Shown here: positions 1 through 9,602 of the stretch, piece by piece
How the letters are laid out: each line of letters starts with the position of its first letter
Position numbering within the stretch: position 1 is the first letter of the stretch
Assembly (NCBI GenBank): GCA_965224215.1
Contig: CBDCYS010000010.1
Location: forward strand, 31,167 to 95,166
Length of the DNA: 64,000 nt
Direction of reading: 5' to 3'
Source: CBDCYS01 sp965224215
GTDB lineage: Bacteria > Acidobacteriota > Terriglobia > Bryobacterales > UBA6623
Notes under the pieces: model-generated
Database searches by the model: none
What the model was told of the DNA's origin: nothing
What the model saw: the letters and a program-made list of their open reading frames with translations, nothing else
Translations under genes and position numbers: made by a program

Positions 1-1294
1 GCGGTCGATCGCGTCTTGCGAGACTGCGGCCGGGCCTCGCGGCGACAACGCGACTTGCCGGCACCTGTCATGGTCTACTACGTCATCGCCTTGGCGCTGT
101 ATATGCAGTCGTCCTACCGCGAGGGGCTGCGTTGCCTGCTGGAAGGATTGCAGTGGCTGCAGGATCCCGCTGCGCCGCTCAAAGTGGCGGGCGATTCGGG
201 GATCTCGCAAGGCCGTTCGCGATTGGGGGTCGAGCCGGTCGAGCAGTTGCACGACGAGTTGGTGCGACCGTTGGCGATGAAAAAGACGTGCGGATTGTTT
301 TATCGGGAATGGCGTTTGGTTTCGCTCGACGGTTCGACGCTCGATGTCGCCGATCAGGCCGCCAACCGCACGGCGTTCGGCTATCCGGGCGCCTCGCGGG
401 GAGCCAGCGCGTTCCCGCAACTGCGCTTCGTCTCGTTGCTGGAGAACGGCACGCACGTGCTGTTCGCCAGCCGCATGGGGCCCTGCGCGAGGGGCGAGAT
501 CACGCTCGCCAAACAGGTTCTGCCGGCGCTCGCGAAGGGCATGCTGTGCTTGGCGGACCGCAATTTCCTCGGCTATCAGCTGTGGCGGCAAGCACGCGAG
601 ACGGGCGCGCACCTGCTGTGGCGAGCCAAGAAACATCTGCGCTTGGACGTGCTCGAGCGCTTCGCCGATGGCTCCTACCGCAGCGCGATCTACGCCTCGG
701 AAGCCGACCGGCGCAAGCGCCGGCGGCCGCTCGCTGTGCGCGTCATCGAGTATCAGCTCGAGGGCATTGACGACGCCGAGGAGTTCTATCGACTGCTGAC
801 GACGATTCTCGATCCCGCGCAAGCGCCGGCGGTGGAGTTGGCGGCGCTGTACTCGGAACGCTGGGAGATTGAGGGGGCGCTCGACGAACTCAAGACGCAT
901 CTGCGCGGCGCGCGGATCGTGCTGCGCAGCAAGACGCCGGAGTTGGTGCGGCAAGAGTTCTACGGATTACTGATGGCGCATTTCGCGATCCGCGGGTTGA
1001 TGCACGAGGCGGCGCTGCGCGCCGACGAAGATCCGGATCGATTATCGTACCTGCATGCGGTGCGGGTCGTACGACGCAAGCTGTCCCGCGCGGTCGCGAT
1101 CCCCCCCTCGGGACAAGGAAGCGTTTGATGAGGCGGTCTTGAGGGAACTCCTGGACGAGCGCGTGCACTCGAGCCGGGGGATGCGACGTCCGCGTGGCGT
1201 CAAGCGCAAGATGAGCAGCTACAAACTGCGACCACCTGGCGCGCTGTCCCGTGAGCGGACTGACTTCGCATCCTGCGTCAGGATGCTTAAGTGA
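1..1294 (+). pseudogene. IS4-family transposase, 5' end outside window, frameshifted
   Basis: DDE transposase of the IS4 family. The reading frame is open at the left edge, so the N-terminus lies outside the window. The visible part has the IS4 N-terminal helix-rich region, the first catalytic Asp in SLDGSTLDVAD, a second in CLADRNF, and the YREK-type signature YSERWEIEGALDELKT. The main frame stops at 1128, just after a run of seven C (1101-1107). Changing that run by one base joins it to a +2-frame stretch (FDEAVLRELLDERV, then RPRGVKRKMSSYKLRP) that ends at 1294 and matches the usual IS4 C-terminus. A one-base indel in the C run has therefore broken the gene, or the run is a sequencing error. 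IS ends were not identified. Confidence 0.85.
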
Positions 1295-2109
1295 AGAGTA
1301 TTGCTCCTGGCCGGCATTTCTCACCAATTCCGGGGCTAGGTACGTAGTTGTACGTAGTAGTGAAGAAGCGGGGTAACGCCCGTGGAGCGAAGGGACCTTG
1401 CTGCACATCAGGTCTTGGTCAACACGGTGAGGCAGGGGCGAAATGATAAAAGCGCCCAGTAGTCTGCAGGATCCTAGACGAGGACTATACGGCAAGAGGA
1501 AGGCTGAATGTCTTTGGCGTTTTGCCAGGGCTTCGGACGGAAGCGGTGGAGTAGTCGATGGCGGGAGCGGACACCCGGATTTGGGTGACGGCGCCAGGGC
1601 TGTCTACGAAAGCGGCTCCGAGCGGATAGGTCTCATAAATCTTGTCGCGAAGTGTGCAGGAGCGCGTAGTGCGGGAAATCCGCACGCTGCGTGCGAGGTG
1701 GCGGGAGCTGGAAACGGAGCCACGGGCACGGCTAAACGGGCACGAAGGGGGAAACCCCGGATACAGTCAAGCCAGCGTCCTGACGGGCCACCGCGCCAGT
1801 TCCCGACCCTACCACCAGTCAGTTGCTGCTCTTCCGCACTTTGTTGACGAGAAATCTTCGTTCGCACTCCGTATCCGACCTTGCAGGGCCAGTCCAAGGG
1901 TTTTGGCTGAACCAGACCGGTTCACGGTAAAATCGGCGTGTCGTGAACGGCCAAACGATCAGCTATTACAGAATGACCGAGCCAACACCTGCCACGTTTA
2001 CAGCATCGAAGAGATTGAAGGCAAGACCCTTCATCGCGATGGCCTTCCTGGAAGGCGAAGGGTCCTGCCCGCCACACGAAAATCGAGCCCAGTCGCCGAG
2101 GTTCACGAT
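1295..2109. other. gene-poor stretch after the IS4 remnant
   Basis: I see no convincing protein gene here. Long open frames across 1443-2109 have no start signal and no recognisable motif. The middle part (about 1440-1800) has short G/C-rich self-complementary segments and contains the domain V-like hairpin listed separately, so it may be a fragment of a group II intron. Confidence 0.4.
1661..1694 (+). ncRNA. possible group II intron domain V-like hairpin
   Basis: The 34 nt begin with AGC and fold as a lower helix of eight pairs (1662-1669 with 1687-1694, G-U pairs allowed), a two-base bulge CG on the 3' side (1685-1686), an upper helix TGCGG/CCGCA and a GAAAT loop. Length, AGC start, two-base 3' bulge and GAAA-type loop match the group II intron domain V plan. 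No reverse transcriptase gene and no clear domain VI or intron boundary are visible, so at most this is a remnant. Confidence 0.35.
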
Positions 2110-2466
2110 ATGACGAATGAGCATGAACTGGTCATAGGCTATAGCGGCTTCGATGTCTTAGAGGAGTGCTTTGAGTACAACGAAAATGCTTGTTTCATTG
2201 CTGCCACCGAACCGGCGGCTGACCGCTTTATGCGAGACGCGTTCATGATGCCAGACTACCGGATCGTCCCGGTCACACTCTCGCAGATTATGAGCGACTA
2301 CGGCGGCTCTGTCGGGGAGTTTGCCATGCAGAAAGAAGCATTCAATCGGTTTCGCGACGCCGCCACCGAAGCAGGCGTCGTCTTCGAGACAGAGACCGAT
2401 CCATTCGACCCTGAATTGATTATGGTCACCGTGGAAGGCGTGCAGATGCGAGATGACGACTACTAG
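2110..2466 (+). CDS. hypothetical acidic protein, 118 aa
   Basis: I do not recognise this family. The frame runs open far upstream, but the ATG at 2110 is the first start with a plausible ribosome-binding site (GAGG, eight bases upstream). The product begins MTNEHELVIGYSGFDVLEEC and ends in an acidic tail (RDDDY). It is soluble, rich in Asp, Glu, Met and Phe, with no signal peptide or membrane segment. It faces the zinc-ribbon gene at 2608-3111 on the other strand, so the two are convergent. Confidence 0.55.
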   Translation: MTNEHELVIGYSGFDVLEECFEYNENACFIAATEPAADRFMRDAFMMPDYRIVPVTLSQIMSDYGGSVGEFAMQKEAFNRFRDAATEAGVVFETETDPFDPELIMVTVEGVQMRDDDY

Positions 2467-2607
2467 CCGCGGACGTCCAGCACCTCCCATCAGGAGGGCA
2501 GTTTGGCCTGATTTTCCGACTCGGCGGTGGAGCGCCAGTCTCGCTAGATCCTGTGTAACGACGAAGGGTTGCCTCAGGATCCCCAACTCGGTGCTCACCT
2601 CGACGAT

Positions 2608-3111
2608 TCAGCAGATACATAGGCTCCTGAACATCGATTCGCACTCGACGCATTCCAGAGTGAACGTGTCGCAGAACACGACGAAATGCGGCGCAAAAAC
2701 GGGCTGTTGGTTTCCACAGTATGGACAGCCGACTCGCATCCAGCCTCGCGGATACCCACATTTCGGACACTGACACTTATCCGAAAGTCGAGCCCCGCAC
2801 GCGTGGCACTTTTCCTGTGCAACCAGGTCTTTGTTCCAGCGCATCGGTGTGCCAACGTGACAACAGCTGCAGAAAGGGCAAACGTACGTGTAAGTTCTGG
2901 CCCTGGACCGGGTCCCGTTAGGCAGCATGACCCAATCGGCGACGACTGGAATCTGCCGTCCGCAGGCATCACAGGCCTGCCATTCATCTTTGTCGACCGG
3001 CACGCGCGGCGTCGGGGATTGAAAACTGCCCGGAAGCTGATGGTAGCCACGCTCGGTCAACTTTCCGGTCCAGCTGTGTGACCGTTTGAAGAGACGTCTT
3101 AAGAAACGCAT
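2608..3111 (-). CDS. multi-zinc-ribbon protein, 167 aa
   Basis: Small cytosolic protein dominated by CxxC pairs: CDAC, CPFC, CHAC, CPKC, CPYC and CVEC. Together they suggest two or three zinc ribbons. The N-terminus is basic (MRFLRRLFKRS). The start at 3111 is chosen because AGAGGA lies just upstream with good spacing; an in-frame upstream extension to 3207 has none. Proteins like this often bind nucleic acid or act as adaptors, but no specific function can be read from the sequence. No operon partner is visible. Confidence 0.6.
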   Translation of the reverse strand: MRFLRRLFKRSHSWTGKLTERGYHQLPGSFQSPTPRVPVDKDEWQACDACGRQIPVVADWVMLPNGTRSRARTYTYVCPFCSCCHVGTPMRWNKDLVAQEKCHACGARLSDKCQCPKCGYPRGWMRVGCPYCGNQQPVFAPHFVVFCDTFTLECVECESMFRSLCIC

Positions 3112-3149
3112 GGCATCCTCTTTATCCGCCCAAAAATCTAGGCCACCTG

Positions 3150-3988
3150 CCGGCGGCGTCGAGCGGTGTCCCTCGACTGTGGTGACACCGATCGTCACCT
3201 GCACCAACTTTACATAGTCGCGCGGTCGCCTGTAACTCGCCGTTCGGGCTGGTCAACTTGCCTCCGCCTTTGGCTCTTTCTCGTTGCGCTATGACGACGC
3301 GGTGAATCCCCTGATTGACCTGCCGATCGGCTACGGCTACTACTACACGTCTCCGGTCGCCACTCTCGCTTTGAGCGGCGTCTAGGTCGATTTTGGCAGT
3401 GGGCGGTTCGACACTCGGGTACAATTTACAAGCAGTTCCCCCGCGAATCGCCGAGGTATCTTTGACGATGGCCAATACGGTTCCTGGGCCGGTGGCTTCG
3501 GCTACACACCTCTTCAAGGTCTGCGTGTAGGAGCCTCCGCCTATCGAGGGCCCTACCTCCACGATGACCACCCCCGCAATCGCCCTGGCGAGGTCCATTC
3601 GAGATTAACTCCCGCCACCGCTGTTGGTCTGGATGTTCAACTCGCTCGCGGTCCCTGGTACTTTAACGGGGAGGTCAACCATTTTCAGAAAGCTTATACG
3701 GTGACGGCGACAGCAAAGAAATCGACGACTTGGGGAGAGGTCAAGTTCGTCCCTCATCCGCGCTGGTACCTGGCTGGCCGGGTCAACTACGAACGTACCT
3801 ACCGTCGTGAGAGGAGTCGCCGTCGCAAGGCATACGAGTTTGTGGTCGGATATCGCCAGGCCCGCAACCGGCTGATAAAGATTGCCTACCAAGCAGTCCA
3901 TGGTCCTCGCACCCGGGGTGCCCTCGACAACGTCTTGGCCGTTCAGTTCGTTTTCAAGATGGCCGGACCGTCCCTAACGTTCCGGTAG
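3150..3988 (+). pseudogene. outer-membrane beta-barrel porin, broken
   Basis: One frame from about 3248 to the stop at 3988 encodes alternating aromatic/polar beta-strand sequence typical of an outer-membrane barrel: GQLASAFGSFSLRYDDAVN, GYGYYYTSPVATL, GSWAGGFGYTPLQGLRVG, GEVKFVPHPRWYLAGRVNY, YEFVVGYRQARN. The product ends with a C-terminal Phe region (SLTFR), as barrels do. It is interrupted by an in-frame TAG at 3383-3385, and an upstream TAA at 3233 forces a frame change for any N-terminal part. Only the second half of a normal porin is recognisable. I call it a pseudogene; the residual barrel is too short to be functional. Confidence 0.6.
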
Positions 3989-4286
3989 CCGAATGAGCGG
4001 CAGCCGGGCTCTTGGGGAGCCGAGTCTCCGTTGTGGCCGCCAACGTGAGAGGGCCCAGTCTGCGATACGACATTTCGTTCGTCTGGTTGCCGGTCGGCAT
4101 TCACCACCAGCCGGCGGTCGAAGTCCGCGACACTCCCAGCAGTACTTGATTGAGTTCGCCCAGAGGCGGATCCCATTTGGCTCGCGTTACACCTCGGCCA
4201 GGCGCTATGAAATCATAGACGAAGCGTTTGCGAATCGGCGGCGAATGGGCCAAGACGCAAAACGCCATCGCCCGCCGTCGGCTGCC

Positions 4287-5804
4287 ATGCCCAAGTTCGT
4301 TGTCATTGACCACTCCATAGCGGATTTAGGCGGGCACCATTACGGATATGCCGCGCACGTGCTTGATGCTGCCAAACGAGCCGGCTACCAGCCGGTCTTG
4401 GCAACGAATCGCAGGTTCGCCCAACCCCGCGGCCGCGGCGCGGGGCTCGGTGAGACCCGCGGAGACCAAGCCCCGTGGCCGATTCATCGGGTCTACGAAT
4501 TCGATTTTTGGGCGGAGTCGGAGGCTGGGTGGCTGCGCCAGGTCCGACGCTCAATCGCCAATCGAGTTCTTCGAACCTGCGCTGTTTTCCTGAGTCGTCG
4601 TCTCTACGATGCGGGAAATGTGGCGCACAACCCGGCACGCCGCGAGCGAGACGAGGCGTCGCCTGAGCCGGAATTCCCTGAGCCGCAATTCAATGACAAG
4701 ATCGCGCCGTTGCTCGCGGATGTTTATCGCCGAACATTAGGCCACGATCATCCACTGCCCCCCCAGACGGTGAAGGCGGCTTTCGCCAGGGACACGAAGC
4801 GCCTTTTCGAAAAGGTCGAGGTTGGCGCCGGTGACGTCGTTTTCATCCCGACGACTTCCCACCGCGATATGTTAGGTTTGGACGAGTTCTTTGGCGCCGC
4901 CAATCAAGACGCTGATGCGACTTGGCACCTCTTGTTTCGGCGGAGCCTCCCCCAAGGTTCGGTCCAGGGCGATGCGGCTACCAGCTCGGAACTGACCGAG
5001 ATTCGTGTTGCCTTTGAATCGTTCCAGCGAGAAGCGGGCAGCCGAGGCATCTATTTCTACACGGACTCCGAAGAGCTAACCGAGCAGTACAACCAATTGG
5101 GAACGTTTCGCTTTCGCAAGCTCCCCATTCCACACAACCACACATCACAAGAGCGCATCGATGGGCAAGGGCCTCGCCGGATCACATACCTGGGTGACGC
5201 CCGCCGCGAGAAGGGCTACCATTTGCTGCCGGCCATCGTCTGGGAACTGAAGACAGACTACTTGGAAACTGGCAAAGCGCGGTTCGTTGTGCAATCGAAC
5301 CCCAACCCGCGCGAAGGCGAAGCGGAGACCGCCTTCGCCAGAGCGGAGCTGCGCCGATTCCCATCGTCGCTCGTCACGTTATACGACGAGCCACTTTCAA
5401 GCGACGGCTACCAAGACCTGTTACACAACTCGGATATCACACTGCTGCCGTATGACCGAAACGACTACAGCGCCCGAAGCTCGGGCATTCTCGTGGAGTC
5501 TCTTGCCGCCGGAATTCCCGTTGTTGTCCCGGCGGGAACCTGGCTCTCCCGGCAGCTACCCGCCTCAGAATATTCGATCGATACTCTCAACCTGGGGACC
5601 GGAAACATGGCTCCGTTTGGCGCTGTCGGGCTGGCCTATCAGGAGGTAGCAGAGATACCCGCCCTAATTCGCGAGATCGTCGATCATTACGCCGACTACC
5701 GGAAGACTGCGACGGAATTCGCCGCGGAATGGCGGCAATTCCACAACGCGGATCGGCTTGTAGAAGAAATTCAGAGCGACTGTGGAGCCGCCAAAGCCCG
5801 CTAG
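4287..5804 (+). CDS. GT-B glycosyltransferase (GT4-like), 505 aa
   Basis: Probable cytosolic sugar transferase for a surface polysaccharide or glycolipid. The N-terminus MPKFVVIDHSIADLGGHHYG is the usual first Rossmann strand and glycine loop. The C-terminal half has the second Rossmann domain (RRITYLGDARREKGYHLLP) and the GT4-type acidic motif region SARSSGILVESLAAGIPVVV, where the Glu would contact the nucleotide sugar. I start at 4287; the open frame reaches back to 3993, but that extension has no recognisable sequence. The TAG stop at 5802-5804 overlaps the left end of the IS1182 element, so the native C-terminus may have been longer. No other polysaccharide genes are adjacent. Confidence 0.7.
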   Translation: MPKFVVIDHSIADLGGHHYGYAAHVLDAAKRAGYQPVLATNRRFAQPRGRGAGLGETRGDQAPWPIHRVYEFDFWAESEAGWLRQVRRSIANRVLRTCAVFLSRRLYDAGNVAHNPARRERDEASPEPEFPEPQFNDKIAPLLADVYRRTLGHDHPLPPQTVKAAFARDTKRLFEKVEVGAGDVVFIPTTSHRDMLGLDEFFGAANQDADATWHLLFRRSLPQGSVQGDAATSSELTEIRVAFESFQREAGSRGIYFYTDSEELTEQYNQLGTFRFRKLPIPHNHTSQERIDGQGPRRITYLGDARREKGYHLLPAIVWELKTDYLETGKARFVVQSNPNPREGEAETAFARAELRRFPSSLVTLYDEPLSSDGYQDLLHNSDITLLPYDRNDYSARSSGILVESLAAGIPVVVPAGTWLSRQLPASEYSIDTLNLGTGNMAPFGAVGLAYQEVAEIPALIREIVDHYADYRKTATEFAAEWRQFHNADRLVEEIQSDCGAAKAR

Positions 5805-7412
5805 GAGTCTGTCCCACAGAAAAAGCCAGCAAGGAGTGGAATGTTTTGCATGGAAGGGCGAAACTAGAGGCATGGGGACCAACTACCGGCCTTATGAGCC
5901 TGATCAGCCGTTTTTATTTCCGCCGTCGCCGCGGGACTGGCTGCCGCGGGACCACCTGGCCTATTTCATCTCCGATACACTCGATCAACTCGATCTGAGC
6001 GCCTTGCACCAGCCCTACGAGGGCGACGGCCGGCGCAATCAGCCCTATCACCCGACGATGCTCGTCAAGGTGCTCGTCTACGCCTACGCGACGGGCGTGT
6101 TTTCGTCGCGCAGAATCGCCAGCAAGCTGATCGACGACGTTGCACTACGCCTGCTTGCGGCGGGCAATCAGCCCGACTTTCGCACCATCAATCGCTTCCG
6201 TCAGCAACACTTGGAAACGTTTGGCAAGCTGTTCGTCGCGCTCGTGCAGCTGGCCCAAAAGATGGGTTTGGTGAAACTGGGGACGGTGGCGCTGGACGGC
6301 ACGAAAATCAAAGCCAACGCCTCCAAACACAAGGCGATGAGCTACCAGCGCATGAAGGAAGAAGAGCAACAGCTCGAAAAAGAAATTCAACAGTTGCTCG
6401 AGAAAGCGCACCAAACCGACGCCGCCGAAGACGAACTCTACGGCCCCGGCAAAAGCGGCGACGAGCTGCCGCCCGAGCTGCACAAACGCGAGCAGCGGCT
6501 CGAAAAGATCAGGGAAGCCAAGCAGGCGCTGGAAGACGAACAGGCCGAAAAAGACAAGCAGCAAGGGCGCCATCCCGGCGACGGCAAAGTGGCTTCGGAG
6601 ACGAGACCGCAAGGCGGCTGTTCGAAATTCAAGCGGGAGTTCGGTGAGCCAAAGCCGCAAGCGCAACGCAATTTCAGCGATCCCGAGAGCCGCATCATGA
6701 AGTCGAAGCAGAGTTTCCAACAGTGCTACACCGCGCAGGCGGTGGTGGAAAAAGGCCGTCAGTTGATCGTGGCGCGGCAGGTGGGACAGAACGCGGCCGA
6801 CAACGGGTCGCTCATCGAAATGGTGGATCAAGTGGAGCAAAACACGGGGAGCAAACCGGAGTGTTTGCTGGCGGACGCGGGGTATCGGAGCGAGAAGAAC
6901 TTTCTGGCAATGGAGGAACGCGAGATCGAGGGCATCGTGGCGCTGCGGCGGGAAAGCAAGGCGGCCCAGGAAGAAAAGAAGCAAAACAACAAGGCCACCG
7001 AAGCGGCGAGCGAGCGCATGGCGAAGCGCCTCGAGCAGCAGCGCGGCAAGCAACAATACGCGCGCCGCAAAGGGATGGTGGAGCCAGCGTTCGGATGGGT
7101 GAAAGAGGTGTTAGGATTCCGGCGATTTTCGCTGCGGGGTCTCAAGAAAGTACAAGGAGAATGGAGCTTGGTAACGATGGCGTTGAACCTGCGGCGGATG
7201 GCGAGGATGGAGGCGCTCCCGACGGCGGCCTAAGCGGAGCGAAGCGTGAAAAAAGCCGCCCACGGAAGCCGCTATCGAGTCACAGAGGCGATGCTGTTGC
7301 CGCAACGAAGGATCGCATCCGGATCGCAGCCGGACACTCGCGTTGCCGACCTCAAAAATCCAATCTCGCCCCCGTATTACCTTCGTGCCGGATTTCTGTG
7401 GGACAGACTCCT
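5803..7412 (+). mobile_element. IS1182-family insertion sequence
   Basis: Perfect 20-bp terminal inverted repeats AGGAGTCTGTCCCACAGAAA lie at 5803-5822 and, reversed, at 7393-7412. They enclose a single transposase gene. About 160 bp between the transposase stop and the right repeat is non-coding. The flanks show no clear duplication. The right flank (7416 onward) carries a half-copy of the dispersed GCGGTGAGAAA-type repeat, so the element may have landed in or beside such a repeat. Confidence 0.85.
5872..7233 (+). CDS. IS1182-family transposase, 453 aa
   Basis: DDE transposase with an N-terminal DUF772 domain (QPYHPTMLVKVLVYAYATG) and a C-terminal catalytic part. Visible acidic residues are VALDGTKIKANAS (first Asp), LLADAGYRSEKN (second Asp) and the region GMVEPAFGWVKEVLGFRRF (Glu). 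A long Glu/Lys/Gln-rich coiled segment (about residues 160-240) is inserted between the first and second catalytic blocks, as is usual in IS1182. The ATG at 5872 is preferred over an in-frame codon at 5782 that lies outside the element. It appears intact. Confidence 0.9.
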   Translation: MGTNYRPYEPDQPFLFPPSPRDWLPRDHLAYFISDTLDQLDLSALHQPYEGDGRRNQPYHPTMLVKVLVYAYATGVFSSRRIASKLIDDVALRLLAAGNQPDFRTINRFRQQHLETFGKLFVALVQLAQKMGLVKLGTVALDGTKIKANASKHKAMSYQRMKEEEQQLEKEIQQLLEKAHQTDAAEDELYGPGKSGDELPPELHKREQRLEKIREAKQALEDEQAEKDKQQGRHPGDGKVASETRPQGGCSKFKREFGEPKPQAQRNFSDPESRIMKSKQSFQQCYTAQAVVEKGRQLIVARQVGQNAADNGSLIEMVDQVEQNTGSKPECLLADAGYRSEKNFLAMEEREIEGIVALRRESKAAQEEKKQNNKATEAASERMAKRLEQQRGKQQYARRKGMVEPAFGWVKEVLGFRRFSLRGLKKVQGEWSLVTMALNLRRMARMEALPTAA

Positions 7413-7672
7413 GGGCCGCTTTTCTCACCGCGCGTCGTTGCTCATCGGGATTGCCGTTTCCCGAGGGATTGTCGTTACGAAGCGTCGCTTCAGGTCGCGC
7501 GGCATTGTCTGTCGGGCCTTTGACGGGCGGATCCAGCGTTATTGATGTTATTGATGCAGATGCACGAGTCAACCTCACTTCGAAAGCGGCGATTGACTCC
7601 AGCCCGCTTTCCTCACCGCCGGACGGCCGAAGCACGCGGTGAGAAAAGCGGGCTAGCCAAGAGGCCCTCGCT
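7413..7672. repeat. REP-like palindrome: half copy at 7416-7434 and full hairpin at 7601-7654
   Basis: A 19-bp arm (7601-7619, AGCCCGCTTTCCTCACCGC) pairs with 7636-7654 (GCGGTGAGAAAAGCGGGCT) with one mismatch across a 16-base loop. A single arm of the same kind is at 7416-7434. The core GGTGAGAAA with GCGGG recurs near 25714-25745 and 39891-39910, and in weaker form near 22305-22330 and 42090-42113, always between genes. No gene is seen in this stretch. The hairpin could also act as a terminator or attenuator ahead of the EamA genes. Confidence 0.6.
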
Positions 7673-8608
7673 TTGAGCCTCAAGCCGATCGGGTGGAGCA
7701 CGGCGCTGATTGCTCTGGGAGCCACTGTACTCTGGGGCGGTAACGCCGTTGCGCTGAAGCTCGGGCTGGAGACATTCCCGCCGTTCTGGAGCGGCTTCTG
7801 GCGGATACTCGTCGGCGCGCTGACGGTTGGCGCCTGGGCTTGGGTGCGCGGCAGCTCGCTTGTCCCGGACCTGGACGAATGGCGTTCCTTGTTGATCCTG
7901 AGGACGCTGTTTACGGTCCAAATCATGATGCTGAACATGGGGGTGAATTTCACCTCCCCCGCCTACGGCATTCTGTTGCTCAATTCGAACCCCGTCTTCG
8001 CGAACTTCCTGGCGCATTTCTTTGTCCCTGGGGACCGCCTGTCGCCGCGCCGGGTCATCGGTTTGGCGGTGGCATTCTTCGGCATCTGCTTTGTCTTTCT
8101 GGGACGGCCCGCTGCCTCGCTGGCGCCGTATCCGATTTGGGGTAACGTCCTGGTTACGCTCTCGGCGCTCTTGCTCGGCACTCGCCTGGTCTACACTCAA
8201 CGGCTGGTTCAGAGGATAGACCCGATTCGCCCTGTCTTTTGGCAGATGGTGCTGAGCCTGCCGCCGTTCCTGGCCGCGGGCGCGATCATAGAGCAGCCGG
8301 CAACGCAGGCGGTCACCTCAGAAGCTGTGGGCGCCATCCTCTATCAGGGCATGATCATCGCCGGTCTGTGTTTCGTGGTGTGGACAACGCTGCTCCAGCA
8401 CCACAGCCCCGGAAAACTGTCGATGTTCAGTTTCGCAGCCCCGTTTTTCGGAATCGTGTTCAGCAGTCTGTTCTTCGGCGAAGCGATGACGGCCCGACTA
8501 TGGCTGGGAGTGGCAGCGGTCTCGGCAGGCATCATGCTGGTGACAATGCGGCGGCGAACACCCTTGATCAATCCCCCGGTGGCGGCGCCTGGAGGGGTCA
8601 TTCGATGA
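7673..8608 (+). CDS. EamA/DMT-family transporter, 311 aa
   Basis: Inner-membrane transporter of the drug/metabolite superfamily with two EamA repeats and about ten hydrophobic segments. The first repeat opens ALIALGATVLWGGNAVALKL; a second hydrophobic half starts near residue 160. Substrate cannot be inferred. The start is TTG at 7673, supported by AGAGG eight bases upstream. The stop overlaps the next start as ATGA (8605-8608), so the next transporter is translationally coupled. The two proteins are close paralogues (both have LGTFPPFWS-like and MNSNP/LNSNP motifs) and a third damaged copy follows, so the locus arose by tandem duplication. Confidence 0.8.
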   Translation: MSLKPIGWSTALIALGATVLWGGNAVALKLGLETFPPFWSGFWRILVGALTVGAWAWVRGSSLVPDLDEWRSLLILRTLFTVQIMMLNMGVNFTSPAYGILLLNSNPVFANFLAHFFVPGDRLSPRRVIGLAVAFFGICFVFLGRPAASLAPYPIWGNVLVTLSALLLGTRLVYTQRLVQRIDPIRPVFWQMVLSLPPFLAAGAIIEQPATQAVTSEAVGAILYQGMIIAGLCFVVWTTLLQHHSPGKLSMFSFAAPFFGIVFSSLFFGEAMTARLWLGVAAVSAGIMLVTMRRRTPLINPPVAAPGGVIR

Positions 8609-9555
8609 AGCCCCGCCCATCATCAGGGGTGGAGTTGCAGACCGCTTTTGCGGCGCTGGCGATCTCTGCTCTTTGGGGCGGAAACGTCGTCGCTTTGAAG
8701 CTCGGCCTGGGGACGTTCCCTCCGTTTTGGAGCGCGTTCTGGCGCATGTTGTGCGGACTGCCCGTGATTGCACTGTGGGCGCGAATCCTCGGTGCGCCTC
8801 TTAAGCCCGCGAAGGGAGAGTGGAGGTGGCTGATCGTTCTGGGAGCTGTTTTCGCAGTCCAAATATCGATCCTGAATTTCGGTGTTAATTTCACTTCCGC
8901 GGCCTATGCGGTCGTGCTGATGAACAGCAATCCGATTTTTACGAATCTGGTCGCTCACTTCTTTGTGCCGGGCGATCGGCTCTCTCGGATCCGTGCGATG
9001 GGCCTGACGATTGCGTTCGCGGGAATCTGCTTTGCTTATCTGGGAGAGCCGGACGCGAGGCTGGCGTCGCGTCCCTTGCTCGGTAATGTGCTGGCGACGT
9101 TGACAGCGATGGTGTTTGGCATGCGCATGGTCTTCACGCAACGGCTCGTTCAGCGCATCGAGCCCCTGCGCGTTATCTTCTGGCAAATCGCTTTCTCGTT
9201 GCCCTGCTTTCTGCTGGCAGCGACGATGCTAGAGGAGCCCTTGCGCGGGCCACTGCACGCCGCTCCGGTATTCGCGATTCTCTACCAAGGCGTGATCGTG
9301 GCCGGCGGCTGCTTTGTTGTTTGGGTGAAGTTGCTTCGCAAGACTGCACCCGGGGTCTTGTCGGTCTTCGCGTTCCCGACTCCGATCTTTGGCGTGATCG
9401 CCAGCGCTTTCGTTTTTTCGGAGAAACTTGCACCCGAGTTGATGGTGAGCGTGCTGGCCGTGGCCGCCGGTATTTTGGTTGTCACATTGGAGGCATCGCG
9501 CAGACGCCCCGCGGCAAGCAAGGTCGAAGCCGATATACCGGCAGCGATTCGATAG
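8605..9555 (+). CDS. EamA/DMT-family transporter, paralogue, 316 aa
   Basis: Second copy of the tandem EamA pair, again with two five-helix halves (ALAISALWGGNVVALKLG near the start; ILVVTLEASRRRP at the end of the last helix). The ATG at 8605 overlaps the upstream TGA and has GGAGG at 8591-8595. The paralogy suggests paired subunits, as in small DMT heterodimers, or simple redundancy; the sequence does not decide this. Confidence 0.82.
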   Translation: MKPRPSSGVELQTAFAALAISALWGGNVVALKLGLGTFPPFWSAFWRMLCGLPVIALWARILGAPLKPAKGEWRWLIVLGAVFAVQISILNFGVNFTSAAYAVVLMNSNPIFTNLVAHFFVPGDRLSRIRAMGLTIAFAGICFAYLGEPDARLASRPLLGNVLATLTAMVFGMRMVFTQRLVQRIEPLRVIFWQIAFSLPCFLLAATMLEEPLRGPLHAAPVFAILYQGVIVAGGCFVVWVKLLRKTAPGVLSVFAFPTPIFGVIASAFVFSEKLAPELMVSVLAVAAGILVVTLEASRRRPAASKVEADIPAAIR

Positions 9556-9602
9556 TGAAGGCTGTCGCGGATACGGGATCCCCGAGCAGCGAAAATACAT
9601 CG

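Noticed and set aside
3122..3598. 158-codon minus-strand frame
   Set aside because: Lies opposite the recognisable porin strands and has no motif of its own.
6145..7056. 303-codon minus-strand frame rich in Leu and Phe
   Set aside because: Shadow of the IS1182 transposase; its apparent hydrophobicity comes from antisense of Glu/Lys/Gln codons.
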